In this document: piece by piece, positions 9,868 to 19,466 of the stretch
Numbering within the stretch: the stretch's first letter is position 1
Layout of the letters: each line of letters opens with the position of its first letter
NCBI RefSeq assembly: GCF_009741735.1
Contig: NZ_WHOH01000003.1
Span: forward strand, 1,054,001-1,118,000
DNA from: Lentibacillus sp. JNUCC-1
Lineage (GTDB): Bacteria > Bacillota > Bacilli > Bacillales > Amphibacillaceae
Direction: 5' to 3'
DNA: 64,000 bases
Made by a program: the position numbers and the translations under genes
The notes under the pieces: generated by a model
The model's input: the letters and a program-made list of their open reading frames with translations, nothing else
What the model was told of the DNA's origin: nothing
Database searches by the model: none

Positions 9868-10578
9868 TTATTCTCTTTTTTGTCTTTCATCACGATAATA
9901 CTCATGAAATACTTTCATCAGTGCTCGCTTTTCAATTCTGGATACGTAACTTCTTGATATATCCAATTTCGCTGCGATTTCTTTCTGAGTCATTTCTTTT
10001 TGTCCGTTTAGCCCGTAGCGATAGATGATCACCTCACGTTCTCGTTGGTCCAGTATAGATAAATATTCTTGCATCTTTTCAATTTCCATATTTAACTGAA
10101 TGTATTCAATAATATCCTGGTTTTCCGCCTCCAGAATATCAATAAGACTGATCTCATTCCCTTCTTTGTCCTCACCGATGGGATCGTGCAGAGAAATGTC
10201 TTTTTTCACTTTTCGTAGTGCTCTCAGGTGCATAAGAATCTCATTTTCTATGCATCTGGCAGCATATGTGGCGAGCTTTGTTCCCTTGTCTGGGGAATAG
10301 CTCTCAACCCCTTTTATTAACCCGATTGTCCCGATTGAAATTAAGTCCTCGGTATCTTCACCAGTGTTATCAAATTTCTTAACAATATGAGCGACCAGAC
10401 GTAAATTGTGTTCGATAAGTTTATTGCGTGCATCATGATCGCCTGCTTGCATTTTTTTAATGCAGTCAGCTTCTTCTTCAGGGGGCAGAGGTTGAGGGAA
10501 AACATGATTTTTAACATAAGAAACAAAAAACATCGTTTCTTTAATAATCATTGCCAGAACACTTAGGATTCCGGACAA
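9868..10578 (-). CDS. sigK: Mother-cell sporulation sigma factor K (pro-sigma-K), uninterrupted
   Basis: 236-aa late mother-cell sigma factor. Region 2 has [19 protein letters not shown] and the [18 protein letters not shown] block; region 4 ends in the helix-turn-helix [23 protein letters not shown]. The hydrophobic N terminus ([19 protein letters not shown]) is the pro-sequence removed by the SpoIVFB protease in B. subtilis. I chose TTG at 10578, directly behind GGAGGTG; the longer frame to 10659 has no ribosome site. No skin-like element divides the gene. Confidence 0.95.
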   Translation of the reverse strand: MSGILSVLAMIIKETMFFVSYVKNHVFPQPLPPEEEADCIKKMQAGDHDARNKLIEHNLRLVAHIVKKFDNTGEDTEDLISIGTIGLIKGVESYSPDKGTKLATYAARCIENEILMHLRALRKVKKDISLHDPIGEDKEGNEISLIDILEAENQDIIEYIQLNMEIEKMQEYLSILDQREREVIIYRYGLNGQKEMTQKEIAAKLDISRSYVSRIEKRALMKVFHEYYRDERQKRE

Positions 10579-10621
10579 AATAACACCTCCAATATTTCTG
10601 TTGGGCTTATGCCTATATCTT

Positions 10622-10630
10622 ATCTGTATG
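10622..10630 (-). promoter_or_regulatory. Possible sigma-E type -10 box upstream of sigK
   Basis: On the minus strand CATACAGAT matches the sigma-E -10 consensus (CATACAnT) about 45 bases before the sigK start. No convincing -35 box was found at the right spacing, so this is a weak call. Confidence 0.3.
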
Positions 10631-10662
10631 TGGGAGGGGCTTGGTCTGTGTCTGTCCATAAA

Positions 10663-10702
10663 AAGAAACGTGCCTCCAAAGTGGAAACACGTTTTTAAAA
10701 AT
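10663..10702 (-). terminator. Terminator of the mrp operon
   Basis: AAACGTG ... CACGTTT stem with A/T tails on both sides, just downstream of mrpG in the minus direction; could also work on the plus strand. Confidence 0.75.
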
Positions 10703-10707
10703 GGGTA

Positions 10708-11088
10708 TTAATAATTTTCCTGTTTTTGCATGTCATCTTCGTAAGCATCACTGCGATTTGGTGCAATAGGCTTAACACCGCTTCGATGTGCCGCCCTTGA
10801 AATCATATGTCCTGAAACAGGTGCTGTGAGCAATATGAATATAATGGCCAGAAGCAATTTGCCACTGACAATGTCATGTTCAGCATAAAGAAATATAAAC
10901 GTACCGATTAACATGGCGGAGATCCCAAGTGTTGAAGCTTTTGTTGCGGCATGCAACCTCGTGTACAGATCCGGAAATCTTACAATACCCAGCGAGCTTG
11001 ATAATACGAAAAAGGTACCGATTAAGAGAAACAGTGCCACACTCACGTTCAATAAAATTTCAGTTCCGGTCTCGATCAATGATGACAC
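10708..11088 (-). CDS. mrpG: Na+/H+ antiporter subunit MrpG
   Basis: 126-aa, three membrane segments, MnhG/PhaG family. Conserved SLGIVRFPDLYTRLHAATKASTLG block at residues about 33-56, followed by two helices and a hydrophilic tail. Small subunit of the multi-subunit Mrp cation/proton antiporter, which expels Na+ and supports pH homeostasis. Overlaps the end of mrpF by 29 bases and is the last gene of the operon before the terminator. Confidence 0.95.
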   Translation of the reverse strand: MSSLIETGTEILLNVSVALFLLIGTFFVLSSSLGIVRFPDLYTRLHAATKASTLGISAMLIGTFIFLYAEHDIVSGKLLLAIIFILLTAPVSGHMISRAAHRSGVKPIAPNRSDAYEDDMQKQENY

Positions 11089-11371
11089 CTGCCTCTAAGT
11101 ATTTTGCAACGGCTAATGTACCCAGGAAGGACAAAATCCCTATGAGCAGCACGACATCGTTCAGTTTGGAGGAGATCAGAACGATTGAAACAAGTGCTGC
11201 TACTCCCATCAGATTAATACCGATCGCATCAAGCGCCACAGCTCGATCAGGATTAGTCGGTCCTTTAATAATCCTATACAGCAGCAACACGAGAGAAAGT
11301 GAGATGCCTATTATGCTCAATAAAACTGCAATATCCAGAAAACGAGCAGATAGTGATAATAAATCGTTCAT
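11060..11371 (-). CDS. mrpF: Na+/H+ antiporter subunit MrpF
   Basis: 103-aa, three membrane helices, MnhF family. The conserved IIKGPTNPDRAVALDAIGIN loop (about residues 34-53) carries the Asp residues typical of MrpF. Its start overlaps the end of mrpE by four bases. Confidence 0.95.
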   Translation of the reverse strand: MNDLLSLSARFLDIAVLLSIIGISLSLVLLLYRIIKGPTNPDRAVALDAIGINLMGVAALVSIVLISSKLNDVVLLIGILSFLGTLAVAKYLEAGVIIDRDRN

Positions 11372-11844
11372 CGTGTCACCTCCATGATGGCTTTTTCAAA
11401 CGTATCTTTAATAGACTGAATGGATTCATCCATATCATCTATATCCATGGCGTGAATATAGATATGTGAGTTATCATCAGACACGGCTACTGAGAGCGTT
11501 CCGGGTGTCAGCGTTATTAAGTTGGCCAATAATGTAATCTCCCAATTACTTGTTAAATCAAGCGGCAATTTAAATATGCCAGGTTCAAACTCAGGATTTC
11601 GTTTATATACAAGCTTAACAATCTCTATGTTCGACAACAGCAGTTCTTTTACGAACAGGAGAAGGAGTTTAATGACCTTACCGACACGCCGCATATAAAA
11701 TGAATCTGGGATAAAACGATTGAGCAATAGCAATAGTAGGATGCCCCATAGATACCCTGACACAAAACTGGCAAAGGTATAGGATTCCTTTAAAAACATC
11801 CACATGCAAGCGATGATGAGGTTAATGACAATTTGAAAAGCCAT
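11368..11844 (-). CDS. mrpE: Na+/H+ antiporter subunit MrpE
   Basis: 158-aa MnhE-family subunit: two N-terminal membrane helices, then a cytoplasmic domain with the conserved LANLITLTPGTLSV motif (about residues 105-118) and an HAMD segment. Overlaps mrpF by four bases and follows mrpD closely, so translational coupling is likely. Confidence 0.95.
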   Translation of the reverse strand: MAFQIVINLIIACMWMFLKESYTFASFVSGYLWGILLLLLLNRFIPDSFYMRRVGKVIKLLLLFVKELLLSNIEIVKLVYKRNPEFEPGIFKLPLDLTSNWEITLLANLITLTPGTLSVAVSDDNSHIYIHAMDIDDMDESIQSIKDTFEKAIMEVTR

Positions 11845-11849
11845 AATGT

Positions 11850-13328
11850 CTACTCCTTTAATACTGAATCAATGTAAAGATCTGGATTCAGCAAATACGT
11901 TGAAATGGATTCAATGGACGGATATACATACTCTGCACCTACACCGAGAAAAACTGAAAAGGCGAGTAAAAAGGTGATCGGAACCACAAATCCGGCGGTG
12001 GATTTCTTTTCGCCTTCTAACGGTTTCTTCTCACCCCAGAAGCCATTGATAAATATTTTAATGATGGAATAGAGAATCAACAAACTTGTGATTAAAGCAA
12101 TGATTACAATGATAATCTCATCTTTTGCAACCGCACCTTCAAGGAGCAGCAGTTTCCCGATAAAACCACTGAATGGTGGAATTCCTGCAAGCACGAACGC
12201 AGATAGGAAGAGCAGCCATCCTAGTACAGGGTAATGATGCAGCAAACCGCCCATCTTCTTAAGATCAGAGGTACCAGCAACATATGCGACCGCACCTGCA
12301 ATTAGAAACAGCGCGGTTTTAATAATCATATCATGAACGAGGTAGTAGACGGACCCACTCATAGACGAGTCGTTAAAAACGCCGATTCCCATCATGATAA
12401 AACCTATGGCCGGGATAATGTTATAGGCTATGATCAATTTGATGTTATTGGTTGATAATGCTCCAATAACCCCAAAAATCATGGACAAAGCAGCAATCCA
12501 AATGAAAAGTTCATGTGTTAACTCGAGTTTGTGGATGAATATAAGCGAAAAAACCCTTAAGATTGAATAGATCCCGACTTTGGTAAGCAACGCCCCAAAC
12601 AGAGCAGAAACAACAGGATTTGGAACAATATATGATTTTGGAAGCCAGTAATAAAGCGGGAATAACGCCGCCTTTGTGGCAAACACAAACAAAAGCAAAA
12701 TCGCAATTGTGGTCAGGGCTCCACTCTGTTCCACTTCGCCAACACGCTCTGCAATCTGTGCCATATTAACTGTTCCGACAATCCCGTACAGAAATGCAAT
12801 GGCTGTTACAAATAGAATTGAAGAGAACAAGTTAATTAATACATATTTTATGGACTCCCTCAATTGGACTTTATCGCCACCAAGTACAATTAAAGCATAG
12901 GAAGCCATCAGCAGCACTTCAAAAAATACGAACAAGTTAAATAGATCACCTGTCAGAAATGCACCACTCACACCTGAGATTAAAAAGAAATAAAACGCGT
13001 AAAAGAAATGCTTTTCCTTTTTAACCGTCAGTGCATAAGGGGCATAAAAAACACAGGCCAGCGCCACGATGTTAGTGGTGAGCACAAGGATGGCTGACAG
13101 TGGGTCTGCAACAATGACAATGCCATATGGTGCCACCCACCCTCCAGTCTCAAGAACAACTGATCCATCAGTAAATACAACCCATGCAAGGTAGGCTGCA
13201 ACACTAGCGTTAACTAAAGTAAATGCGGCAGCTAGAGTCCGGGAAAGCATGACCTTCTTGCTGAAGAATGCCACAATAATACCCGAGAGTAATGGTAGAA
13301 TAATTGGTAGTACGGCTAGGTTACTCAT
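11850..13328 (-). CDS. mrpD: Na+/H+ antiporter subunit MrpD
   Basis: 492-aa polytopic subunit homologous to the NuoM/NuoN proton-pumping subunits of complex I. About 14 membrane helices. The essential Glu of the family lies in NLFVFFEVLLMASYALIVLGG (about residue 137), and the Lys-containing KAALFPLYYWLPKSY helix break near residue 219 is the second hallmark. Start overlaps the end of mrpC by eight bases. Intact and of normal length. Confidence 0.97.
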   Translation of the reverse strand: MSNLAVLPIILPLLSGIIVAFFSKKVMLSRTLAAAFTLVNASVAAYLAWVVFTDGSVVLETGGWVAPYGIVIVADPLSAILVLTTNIVALACVFYAPYALTVKKEKHFFYAFYFFLISGVSGAFLTGDLFNLFVFFEVLLMASYALIVLGGDKVQLRESIKYVLINLFSSILFVTAIAFLYGIVGTVNMAQIAERVGEVEQSGALTTIAILLLFVFATKAALFPLYYWLPKSYIVPNPVVSALFGALLTKVGIYSILRVFSLIFIHKLELTHELFIWIAALSMIFGVIGALSTNNIKLIIAYNIIPAIGFIMMGIGVFNDSSMSGSVYYLVHDMIIKTALFLIAGAVAYVAGTSDLKKMGGLLHHYPVLGWLLFLSAFVLAGIPPFSGFIGKLLLLEGAVAKDEIIIVIIALITSLLILYSIIKIFINGFWGEKKPLEGEKKSTAGFVVPITFLLAFSVFLGVGAEYVYPSIESISTYLLNPDLYIDSVLKE

Positions 13329-13659
13329 TTGTTTTTCCCCTTAATTCTTCCATGTTATCTGTTTCATTTTCTGTTGCGGTACGATAAGCAAGTACGAGCA
13401 GGAGGCTGGTAATCCCGAAGCTGATGACAATGGAAGTCAATATGAGCGCTTGAGGCAGCGGATCTGTATATTTAGAGATACCATCCTGCAGAATAGGCGG
13501 CTGCCCACGTTTAAGCTTTCCCATTGTTAAAATAAGCAAATGGGCACCGTGGGACAGAAGAACTGTTCCGATGACGATTCTGAGCAACTGTTTTTGCAGC
13601 AAGTTGTATACTGCGGTTGCAACAAGAATACCTGCTAAAATCGAAATAATAATTTCCAT
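13321..13659 (-). CDS. mrpC: Na+/H+ antiporter subunit MrpC
   Basis: 112-aa NuoK-like subunit with three membrane helices: LLRIVIGTVLLSHGAHLLIL in helix 2 and DPLPQALILTSIVISFG in helix 3 are family signatures. Its ATG lies one base after the mrpA stop codon, and its ribosome site AAGGAGG is inside the end of mrpA. In standard operons mrpB sits between A and C; here there is no room for it. Confidence 0.96.
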   Translation of the reverse strand: MEIIISILAGILVATAVYNLLQKQLLRIVIGTVLLSHGAHLLILTMGKLKRGQPPILQDGISKYTDPLPQALILTSIVISFGITSLLLVLAYRTATENETDNMEELRGKTNE

Positions 13660-13660
13660 G

Positions 13661-15996
13661 TTATTCAGCCTCCTTATCGTTCCGGAGTTTAATCAAACTA
13701 ACAATGGCCAAAGCGGCAATGCCTAGTACTGCAATCTCAAACAACGTATCAAGCCCACGCATATCAACCAATATGACGTTAACAACGTTGTCACCGCCAC
13801 CCAGTTTGTGTGACGTTTCAATAAAGTAATCGGATATGGAAGAAAACCCGTTCGTGCTATGAGCGGAGATTCCGACCATCGCGACTAATATCCCGAACCC
13901 GGTTGAGATTACGGCATTAATAACTCTGTGCCCAACAGGTTCATCTCGTTTCTTAAGTTTTGGCAGGTGATAGAAAGCAAGCAGAAACAGTGCAACAGAT
14001 ACCGTTTCAATAACAAGTTGCGTGAGTGCCAGATCAGGCGCTCGATAAATGACAAACAGTATCGCAACCCCATAGCCAACAACACCGGTAATTAGAATTG
14101 CCGCTACTTTATGGTTAGTAAACACTGTCCATACAGCTGCAATCACCATCACAACGGCAACGACAATCTCCAGAATAGAAACATCAGCCAGGTTATCGAA
14201 TTTGATTACAAACCCGTCTGTCAAGATCATAAATGCGGTCGTCACAATTAATATGGAACCAATGATCAGTAACATATATAATCTGAGTGAGCCTGTCATG
14301 TACGTATTTGTCACACGCATGGATAGGGTGTCCACCTTGCTTATAATGGCATCATAAGCTTTATTAAAACTCAGTTTTCCAGGCAAAATCGTGTAGACTT
14401 TCTGCCATTTTTTTCTCGTTAGGACTAGAAAAGTTCCAACGATCACAATCACCAATGTTAACTTGAATGGCGTATTAAATCCATGCCAGAATTTAACGTG
14501 TTCAACCTCAACAGGAAAATTGGCAACGGCGGTTTGTACATGATGAAGAAACGAGCCATTGACCAAATTTGGGAATAAGCCGATGAGCACCACGCCCGCA
14601 ACCATGATTATGGGAGAAAGCAGCATGCCAAAAGGCGCTTCATGAGCTTTCTTAGGCAGTTGTTCTTTTTGTGTTTTCCTGTAAAGATACCAAACAAGAA
14701 ATACATGGAGTATACAAATGTAAATATACTTCCTAAGACAACAAGATAAGGGATCGCTGCAGTTAAAATACCTGCAAGTCCAGCCATGCTTCCATCAAGG
14801 TGTAAAGCAGAATCAATAAATAACTCTTTACTATAAAAGCCATTTAGGAAAGGCAAAGGGATCCCTGCCATGGAAAAAGTTCCAAGCAGAGTCAAGGTTG
14901 CTGCGATCGGCATGATCGTTGCGAGACCTCCAAGTTTCCGAATGTCGCGTGTTCCTGTTTCATGATCAATGATTCCCGCTACCATAAACAGGCTTCCTTT
15001 GAATGTGGCATGGTTCAGAATATGAAACACTGCTGCAAAGATCGCAAGTTCAGTTCCAAAACCAAACATACCCATGATCATCCCCAGCTGACTGATCGTT
15101 GAAAACGCCAGAATAGCTTTTAAATCGGTCTGTCGCACTGCCATGTACGAAGCCCAGCACATTGTTATGATTCCAACAGAGGTAACGATGATGTAAAACC
15201 ATTCATAAGCAGAGAGCAGCGGAGAAAAACGCGCAATCAAGAACAAGCCTGCTTTAACCATTGTGGCAGAGTGTAAGTATGCGCTGACTGGTGTGGGTGC
15301 CTCCATCGCATCCGGCAGCCAGATATGAAAAGGAAATTGAGCTGACTTTGTAAATGCCCCCAAAAGAATCAGCACTAATATAAGCGGCAAGTATGAACTC
15401 GATAATACCGTATCACTCTGAGCAATCATACTCTGAATGCTCGTTGTGCCGCTAATAACATATAACAAAATAAAGGCACCAAACATGCTTAATCCGCCAA
15501 AAATGGTGATAAGCATAGATTTAAGCGCTCCATATCGAGAACGCTCTTTAAAATGCCAGTACCCGATTAACAGGAAAGAAGAAATTGAAGTCAATTCCCA
15601 GAAAGTATAAAGCACAAAAATGTTATCTGATAACACGACGCCGAGCATCGCTGTCATAAACATCAACAAATAAACATAAAATTGGTCCAGACGTTCTGAG
15701 CGATCGAGGTAATAAATTGAATAAAGCACAACCAGACTTCCAATACCGGAAATCAAAAGTACAAATAAAAGACTTAAACCATCCAAGTAAAATGAAAAGT
15801 TAATGTCTAGGGATGGGATCCATTTGGTGAGCTCCAATTGGGGCGAAAAACCTCGGCCGATAAATGTGACAAAATAAGTAAAAATGATCAATGGAACAGG
15901 TAACACGAAAAAACCAGTATGTATGGTGTGTTTGTATTTACTGACGAGTGGTATGAAAATAGCCGCTAAAAGCGGTGCAAGTACAGCGATGATCAT
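13661..15996 (-). CDS. mrpA: Na+/H+ antiporter subunit MrpA, split by one missing base
   Basis: Largest subunit, NuoL-like, about 778 aa when one base is restored. The sequence is open in two frames that join at about 14665-14677: the first half ends off-frame after YFLFGIFTGK and the second resumes at HEAPFGMLLSPII. Adding one A (minus strand) in GGAAAACAC or in the next A run gives a continuous protein. First part: NuoL/antiporter domain with the ELTSISSFLLIGYW and KSAQFPFHIWLPDAMEAPTPVSAYLHSATMVKAG blocks; second part: DUF4040/MbhD-like and MbhE-like domains ending in LGGGDNVVNVILVDMRG. Start ATG 15996 after AGGAGG at a slightly long spacing. Probably a base-call error, not a true break. 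Confidence 0.9.
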
Positions 15997-16149
15997 GTGA
16001 TAGGTCTTCCTCCTCAATTTCCTGATAGGTTTGCCCGCTGAAATTGCGGACAATGATGATAAATGGTTTTGTGCTCATTACTGCTGTATACGTCTTTAAG
16101 GCAAAGAAGTTTCCAAGAAATAGCTTAACACAAAATGTATTGCATAAAA

Positions 16150-16186
16150 ATAAAAACCCCTCTCTTTTAGTAAAGAGATGGGGTTG
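16150..16186 (-). terminator. Terminator after sda (minus strand)
   Basis: On the minus strand AACCCCATCTCTTT / AAAGAGAGGGGTT stem followed by TTTTATTTTTA. Confidence 0.85.
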
Positions 16187-16187
16187 A

Positions 16188-16334
16188 TTATGTGGAATGG
16201 GACTGTTCAATGGGAAGCGTTAACTGTCGTTTCTCTATTTCCTTTTCAATGAGCGCCACAAAATCCGGGCTTAAATGTAATTCTCGTGCTTTGAAATAGG
16301 ATTCGATCAGCAGGTCATCCGATAAATTTTTCAT
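16188..16334 (-). CDS. sda: Sporulation checkpoint inhibitor Sda
   Basis: 48-aa helical-hairpin protein. It begins [16 protein letters not shown] and continues with a second helix [18 protein letters not shown], matching the Sda family, which binds the histidine kinase KinA and blocks phosphorelay signalling when replication is perturbed. ATG at 16334 follows AGAGGAGGG at good spacing; a terminator follows the stop. Position next to yqeG matches B. subtilis. DnaA boxes upstream fit its known control by DnaA. Too short for routine ORF calling, so easily missed. Confidence 0.93.
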   Translation of the reverse strand: MKNLSDDLLIESYFKARELHLSPDFVALIEKEIEKRQLTLPIEQSHST

Positions 16335-16425
16335 ATTAATAGCCCTCCTCTGGGACGTTTAAGGATGAGTTTATTATAGACTACCCATAATCTACCACGA
16401 ATAAACCGTGATAACAAGAAAGCAC

Positions 16426-16525
16426 TTATCAACAACTTGCGGGGGATAGAATGTGCATAACGTTGACAGAAATCGCGTATTTTGGCGGAAAAAACCTGTG
16501 GAATTCGTGGGTAATGTTATCCACA
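16426..16525. promoter_or_regulatory. DnaA-box cluster in the sda/yqeG intergenic region
   Basis: A perfect DnaA box TTATCCACA lies at 16517-16525. One-mismatch boxes lie at 16426-16434 (TTATCAACA, plus) and 16452-16460 (TGTGCATAA, i.e. minus-strand box); a weaker TGTGGAATT is at 16498-16506. The 355-base gap between sda and yqeG has no gene. In B. subtilis DnaA controls sda through such sites. Confidence 0.8.
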
Positions 16526-16689
16526 ACTCGAATTTTGCCGTCATTTGTCGAACGATTTCCGGAATCATATTCCCTCAATATATCGGGAACTGTAAAAAAA
16601 TGATGGTTGTCACTTCAAAAATGCTGGAAGTTCATATACGATATGTATAGAATAGCGATAGGTAAACGTCGATAAAGAGGTGTGTATGA

Positions 16690-17205
16690 TTGTTTAAGTA
16701 TTTTTTGCCCAATGAACATGTAAAAACTGTATTTGATATACAACCTGAACAGCTAATTGAGCAAGGTATAAAAGGAATTATTACTGATCTTGATAATACA
16801 CTCGTTCCATGGGATGTCAAGAATGCTACTGATGAGGTAATAGCCTGGCTTCACCAGATGGAAGCAGCAGGCATTAAAGTAACGATTCTTTCCAATAATA
16901 AACTTGAGCGTGTTAAAGTATTTTCAGAGCCGTTGGGAACACCTTATGTATTCAGTGCTCGCAAACCTTTGAAACGTGCATTTAAACAAGTTGCTCGGAA
17001 AATGGAATTAAGGAAAGAGGAAATTGTTGTAATAGGTGACCAGCTTTTGACAGATGTTCTTGGAGGCAACATGGCAGGGCTTTATACCATACTGGTCGTC
17101 CCTATAGTTAAAACAGATGGATTCTTTACACGATTTAACCGTAAAGTTGAACGTCGTATTCTGGCATACATGCGCAAAAAAGGTAAAATCACCTGGGAGG
17201 AATAA
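16690..17205 (+). CDS. yqeG: YqeG family HAD phosphatase
   Basis: 171-aa HAD-superfamily hydrolase, YqeG family (HAD-IIIA). Motif I is TDLDNTLVPWD (about residues 34-44), motif II the Ser in TILSNN (about 68-73), motif III Lys in ARKPLKRAF (about 93), motif IV VIGDQLLTDVLGGN (about 117-130). Probable phosphatase; in B. subtilis no defined substrate, though related proteins act on phosphatidylglycerophosphate. Start is TTG 16690, seven bases after GAGGTG; the nearby ATG runs into a stop. Stop overlaps the yqeH ribosome site, so the two are likely coupled. Confidence 0.92.
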   Translation: MFKYFLPNEHVKTVFDIQPEQLIEQGIKGIITDLDNTLVPWDVKNATDEVIAWLHQMEAAGIKVTILSNNKLERVKVFSEPLGTPYVFSARKPLKRAFKQVARKMELRKEEIVVIGDQLLTDVLGGNMAGLYTILVVPIVKTDGFFTRFNRKVERRILAYMRKKGKITWEE

Positions 17206-17207
17206 GA

Positions 17208-18308
17208 ATGGACGAACTGATATGTCAGGGGTGTGGTGTTACACTGCAGACAACTGATAAAAACAAAGCGGGTTATACACCTGCCTCAGCACTGGAAAGA
17301 GAAATCGTCTTATGCCAGCGTTGTTTTAGACTGAAACATTATAATGAATCTCAAGAGGTATCTGTCTCAGACGATGACTTTCTTCAAATGGTCAGTTCAA
17401 TCCGAAATGCTAATGGACTGGTCGTGCATCTGATTGACCTTTTTGACGTAGAAGGGTCACTTCTGAAAAATCTTCATCGTATAGTGGGCAACAGTCCTGT
17501 TGTGCTTGTGGCCAATAAAGTAGATCTTTTGCCAAAATCAATTAATGTCTATAAACTGGAAAAATGGTTGCGTTCTTCCGCTAAGAATGTCGGTGTGCGC
17601 GTCAAGGACGTCTTTTTGATTTCAGCTAAGAAGGGTCACGGGGTTGTTGAACTCGCGCAGGCTATTGAAAACGAACGTAATACAGAAGACGTATATATTG
17701 TAGGAACAACCAATGTAGGAAAATCGACGTTTATTAACCGTTTGATTAAACATTCAACTGGGGAAGGGGATGTGATTACAACTTCCTATTTCCCAGGTAC
17801 AACGCTCGGGTTCATAGAAATTCCACTTGACGAAACAAGTGTATTAATTGATACTCCGGGAATTGTAAATAAACAACAGCTTGTGCACTATGTATCAGAT
17901 AAAGACTTGAAAATTATCACGCCCGATAAAGAAATCAAGCCAAGGGTATATCAATTAAATCCCGAACAAACCTTATTTATTGGAGGTTTGGCCAGAGTGG
18001 ACTTTATTAAAGGTGAGCGTCAATCATTCGTTTGCTATTTTGCTAATGACCTGGCCATTCACCGGACGAAACTTGAAAAAGCAGAGGCTTTATTTGAAGA
18101 ACATTTAGGGGGGCTTTTGTCACCTCCTGATGCTGAAACACTGGCCATTTTGCCTGAATTTAAATCACATGATTACAGGCTGCCTGAAGAAAAAACGGAT
18201 ATTGTACTGCCGGGATTGGGCTGGATCAGCGTTCCGAGCACAGGGGCCTCTGTCAGAGTTCATATTCCCGAGGAAGCGACTGTAACATTGCGACAATCAT
18301 TATTATAG
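17208..18308 (+). CDS. yqeH: Ribosome-assembly GTPase YqeH (circularly permuted)
   Basis: 366-aa GTPase needed for 30S subunit maturation. N-terminal treble-clef zinc finger CQGCG ... CQRCF (residues 5-9 and about 37-41). The G motifs are permuted: NKVDLLP (G4, about 103) and SAKKGHG (G5) precede GTTNVGKST (G1, about 165) and DTPG (G3, about 214), the cpGTPase signature. A C-terminal RNA-binding domain follows. First of a tight run of genes with aroE and yqeI. Confidence 0.97.
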   Translation: MDELICQGCGVTLQTTDKNKAGYTPASALEREIVLCQRCFRLKHYNESQEVSVSDDDFLQMVSSIRNANGLVVHLIDLFDVEGSLLKNLHRIVGNSPVVLVANKVDLLPKSINVYKLEKWLRSSAKNVGVRVKDVFLISAKKGHGVVELAQAIENERNTEDVYIVGTTNVGKSTFINRLIKHSTGEGDVITTSYFPGTTLGFIEIPLDETSVLIDTPGIVNKQQLVHYVSDKDLKIITPDKEIKPRVYQLNPEQTLFIGGLARVDFIKGERQSFVCYFANDLAIHRTKLEKAEALFEEHLGGLLSPPDAETLAILPEFKSHDYRLPEEKTDIVLPGLGWISVPSTGASVRVHIPEEATVTLRQSLL

Positions 18309-18318
18309 GGGTGCAGTA

Positions 18319-19167
18319 ATGACTTTTAAACTTGCGTTGATTGGCCATCCTGTAAAACATTCCGCTTCACCCGGAATCCACAAACAATTCCTGGGTCAGA
18401 CAGGACTTAAGGGCTCTTATAACTTATTAGAAATCCCTCCTGAACAATTCGAAACTGAAACGCTGACTCAGTTAAAGAACGAACAATGGAATGGTTTCAA
18501 TGTAACCGTGCCATATAAACAGAAAATATTGCCTTATTTAGATCATATAGATGCTGCAGCTGAGCGGATTGGAGCTGTTAATACAATTGTCCAGTTAAAT
18601 GGTAAGTGGACAGGGTATAATACTGATGGAGAAGGCTTTATCGAGGCTTTAAATCACAGTTTTCCTGTTCAAATGGCTAACCGGGATTTGCAAATTCTGC
18701 TTATAGGTGCAGGTGGTGCCACAAGAGCAATTTATGATACTCTTGTACAAAATGGGTACAGATTTATAGACGTGGCCAACAGGACCACAGAAACTGCAAA
18801 ATCTCTGGTCAATCAATTGAGCAAGCCGCATACAGAAACTGTATGTAAAACTCTGCAAGAAGCTGAGTCGGTTCTTGATCACTATGATGTCATTGTTCAA
18901 ACGACATCAGTTGGTATGAAACCCGCATCAGACCGTGCAGTCATATCACTTGAACGGATAAAGCCATCCGCGATTGTCAGCGATATTGTATATCAGCCGA
19001 TTGAGACAAGCCTGTTAAGGCAAGCAAGATTACACGGAGCCAATGTTCATTATGGTCACCAGATGTTGCTTTATCAGGCCAAGCATGCATTTAAGTTGTG
19101 GACGGGGCAAACGCCGGAAGTTACGGACTTGGCCCAAAAAATGTATTTGGAATTGGAAGGTGGATAA
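18319..19167 (+). CDS. aroE: Shikimate dehydrogenase
   Basis: 282-aa NADP-dependent enzyme reducing 3-dehydroshikimate to shikimate in the chorismate pathway. N-terminal substrate domain with IGHPVKHSASPGIH (about residues 8-21) and the NVTVPYK motif with the catalytic Lys (about 60-66); the Rossmann domain has LLIGAGGATRA (about 127). Normal length; starts 10 bases after yqeH and stops 2 bases before yqeI. Confidence 0.97.
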   Translation: MTFKLALIGHPVKHSASPGIHKQFLGQTGLKGSYNLLEIPPEQFETETLTQLKNEQWNGFNVTVPYKQKILPYLDHIDAAAERIGAVNTIVQLNGKWTGYNTDGEGFIEALNHSFPVQMANRDLQILLIGAGGATRAIYDTLVQNGYRFIDVANRTTETAKSLVNQLSKPHTETVCKTLQEAESVLDHYDVIVQTTSVGMKPASDRAVISLERIKPSAIVSDIVYQPIETSLLRQARLHGANVHYGHQMLLYQAKHAFKLWTGQTPEVTDLAQKMYLELEGG

Positions 19168-19168
19168 G

Positions 19169-19459
19169 ATGTTGACAGGGAAACAAAAACGTTATTTGCG
19201 TAGTCATGCCAATCAAATTAAACCAATCTTTCAAGTTGGTAAAACAGGCGTTAACGATAATATGCTTACGCAAATTTCCGAAGCTCTTGAAAAGAGAGAA
19301 CTACTGAAAGTCAGTGTCCTTAATAATTGTCTTGAAGATAAAGATGTTGTTGCTGAACAACTCTCAAAAGGCACTGGTGCAGAAATTGTGCAAATCATCG
19401 GTAATAATATTGTGCTTTACAAAGAGTCTAAGGAAAATAAACAATTGGAGCTGCCTTAA
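19169..19459 (+). CDS. yqeI: YhbY-family ribosome-assembly RNA-binding protein
   Basis: 96-aa single CRM-domain protein. LTGKQKRYLRSHANQIKPIFQVGKTGVND is the typical start, with the GxxG-like KTGV loop. E. coli YhbY and plant CRM proteins associate with pre-50S particles. ATG 19169 follows GGAAGGTGGATAAG, overlapping the end of aroE. Confidence 0.94.
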   Translation: MLTGKQKRYLRSHANQIKPIFQVGKTGVNDNMLTQISEALEKRELLKVSVLNNCLEDKDVVAEQLSKGTGAEIVQIIGNNIVLYKESKENKQLELP

Positions 19460-19466
19460 ATAACAA

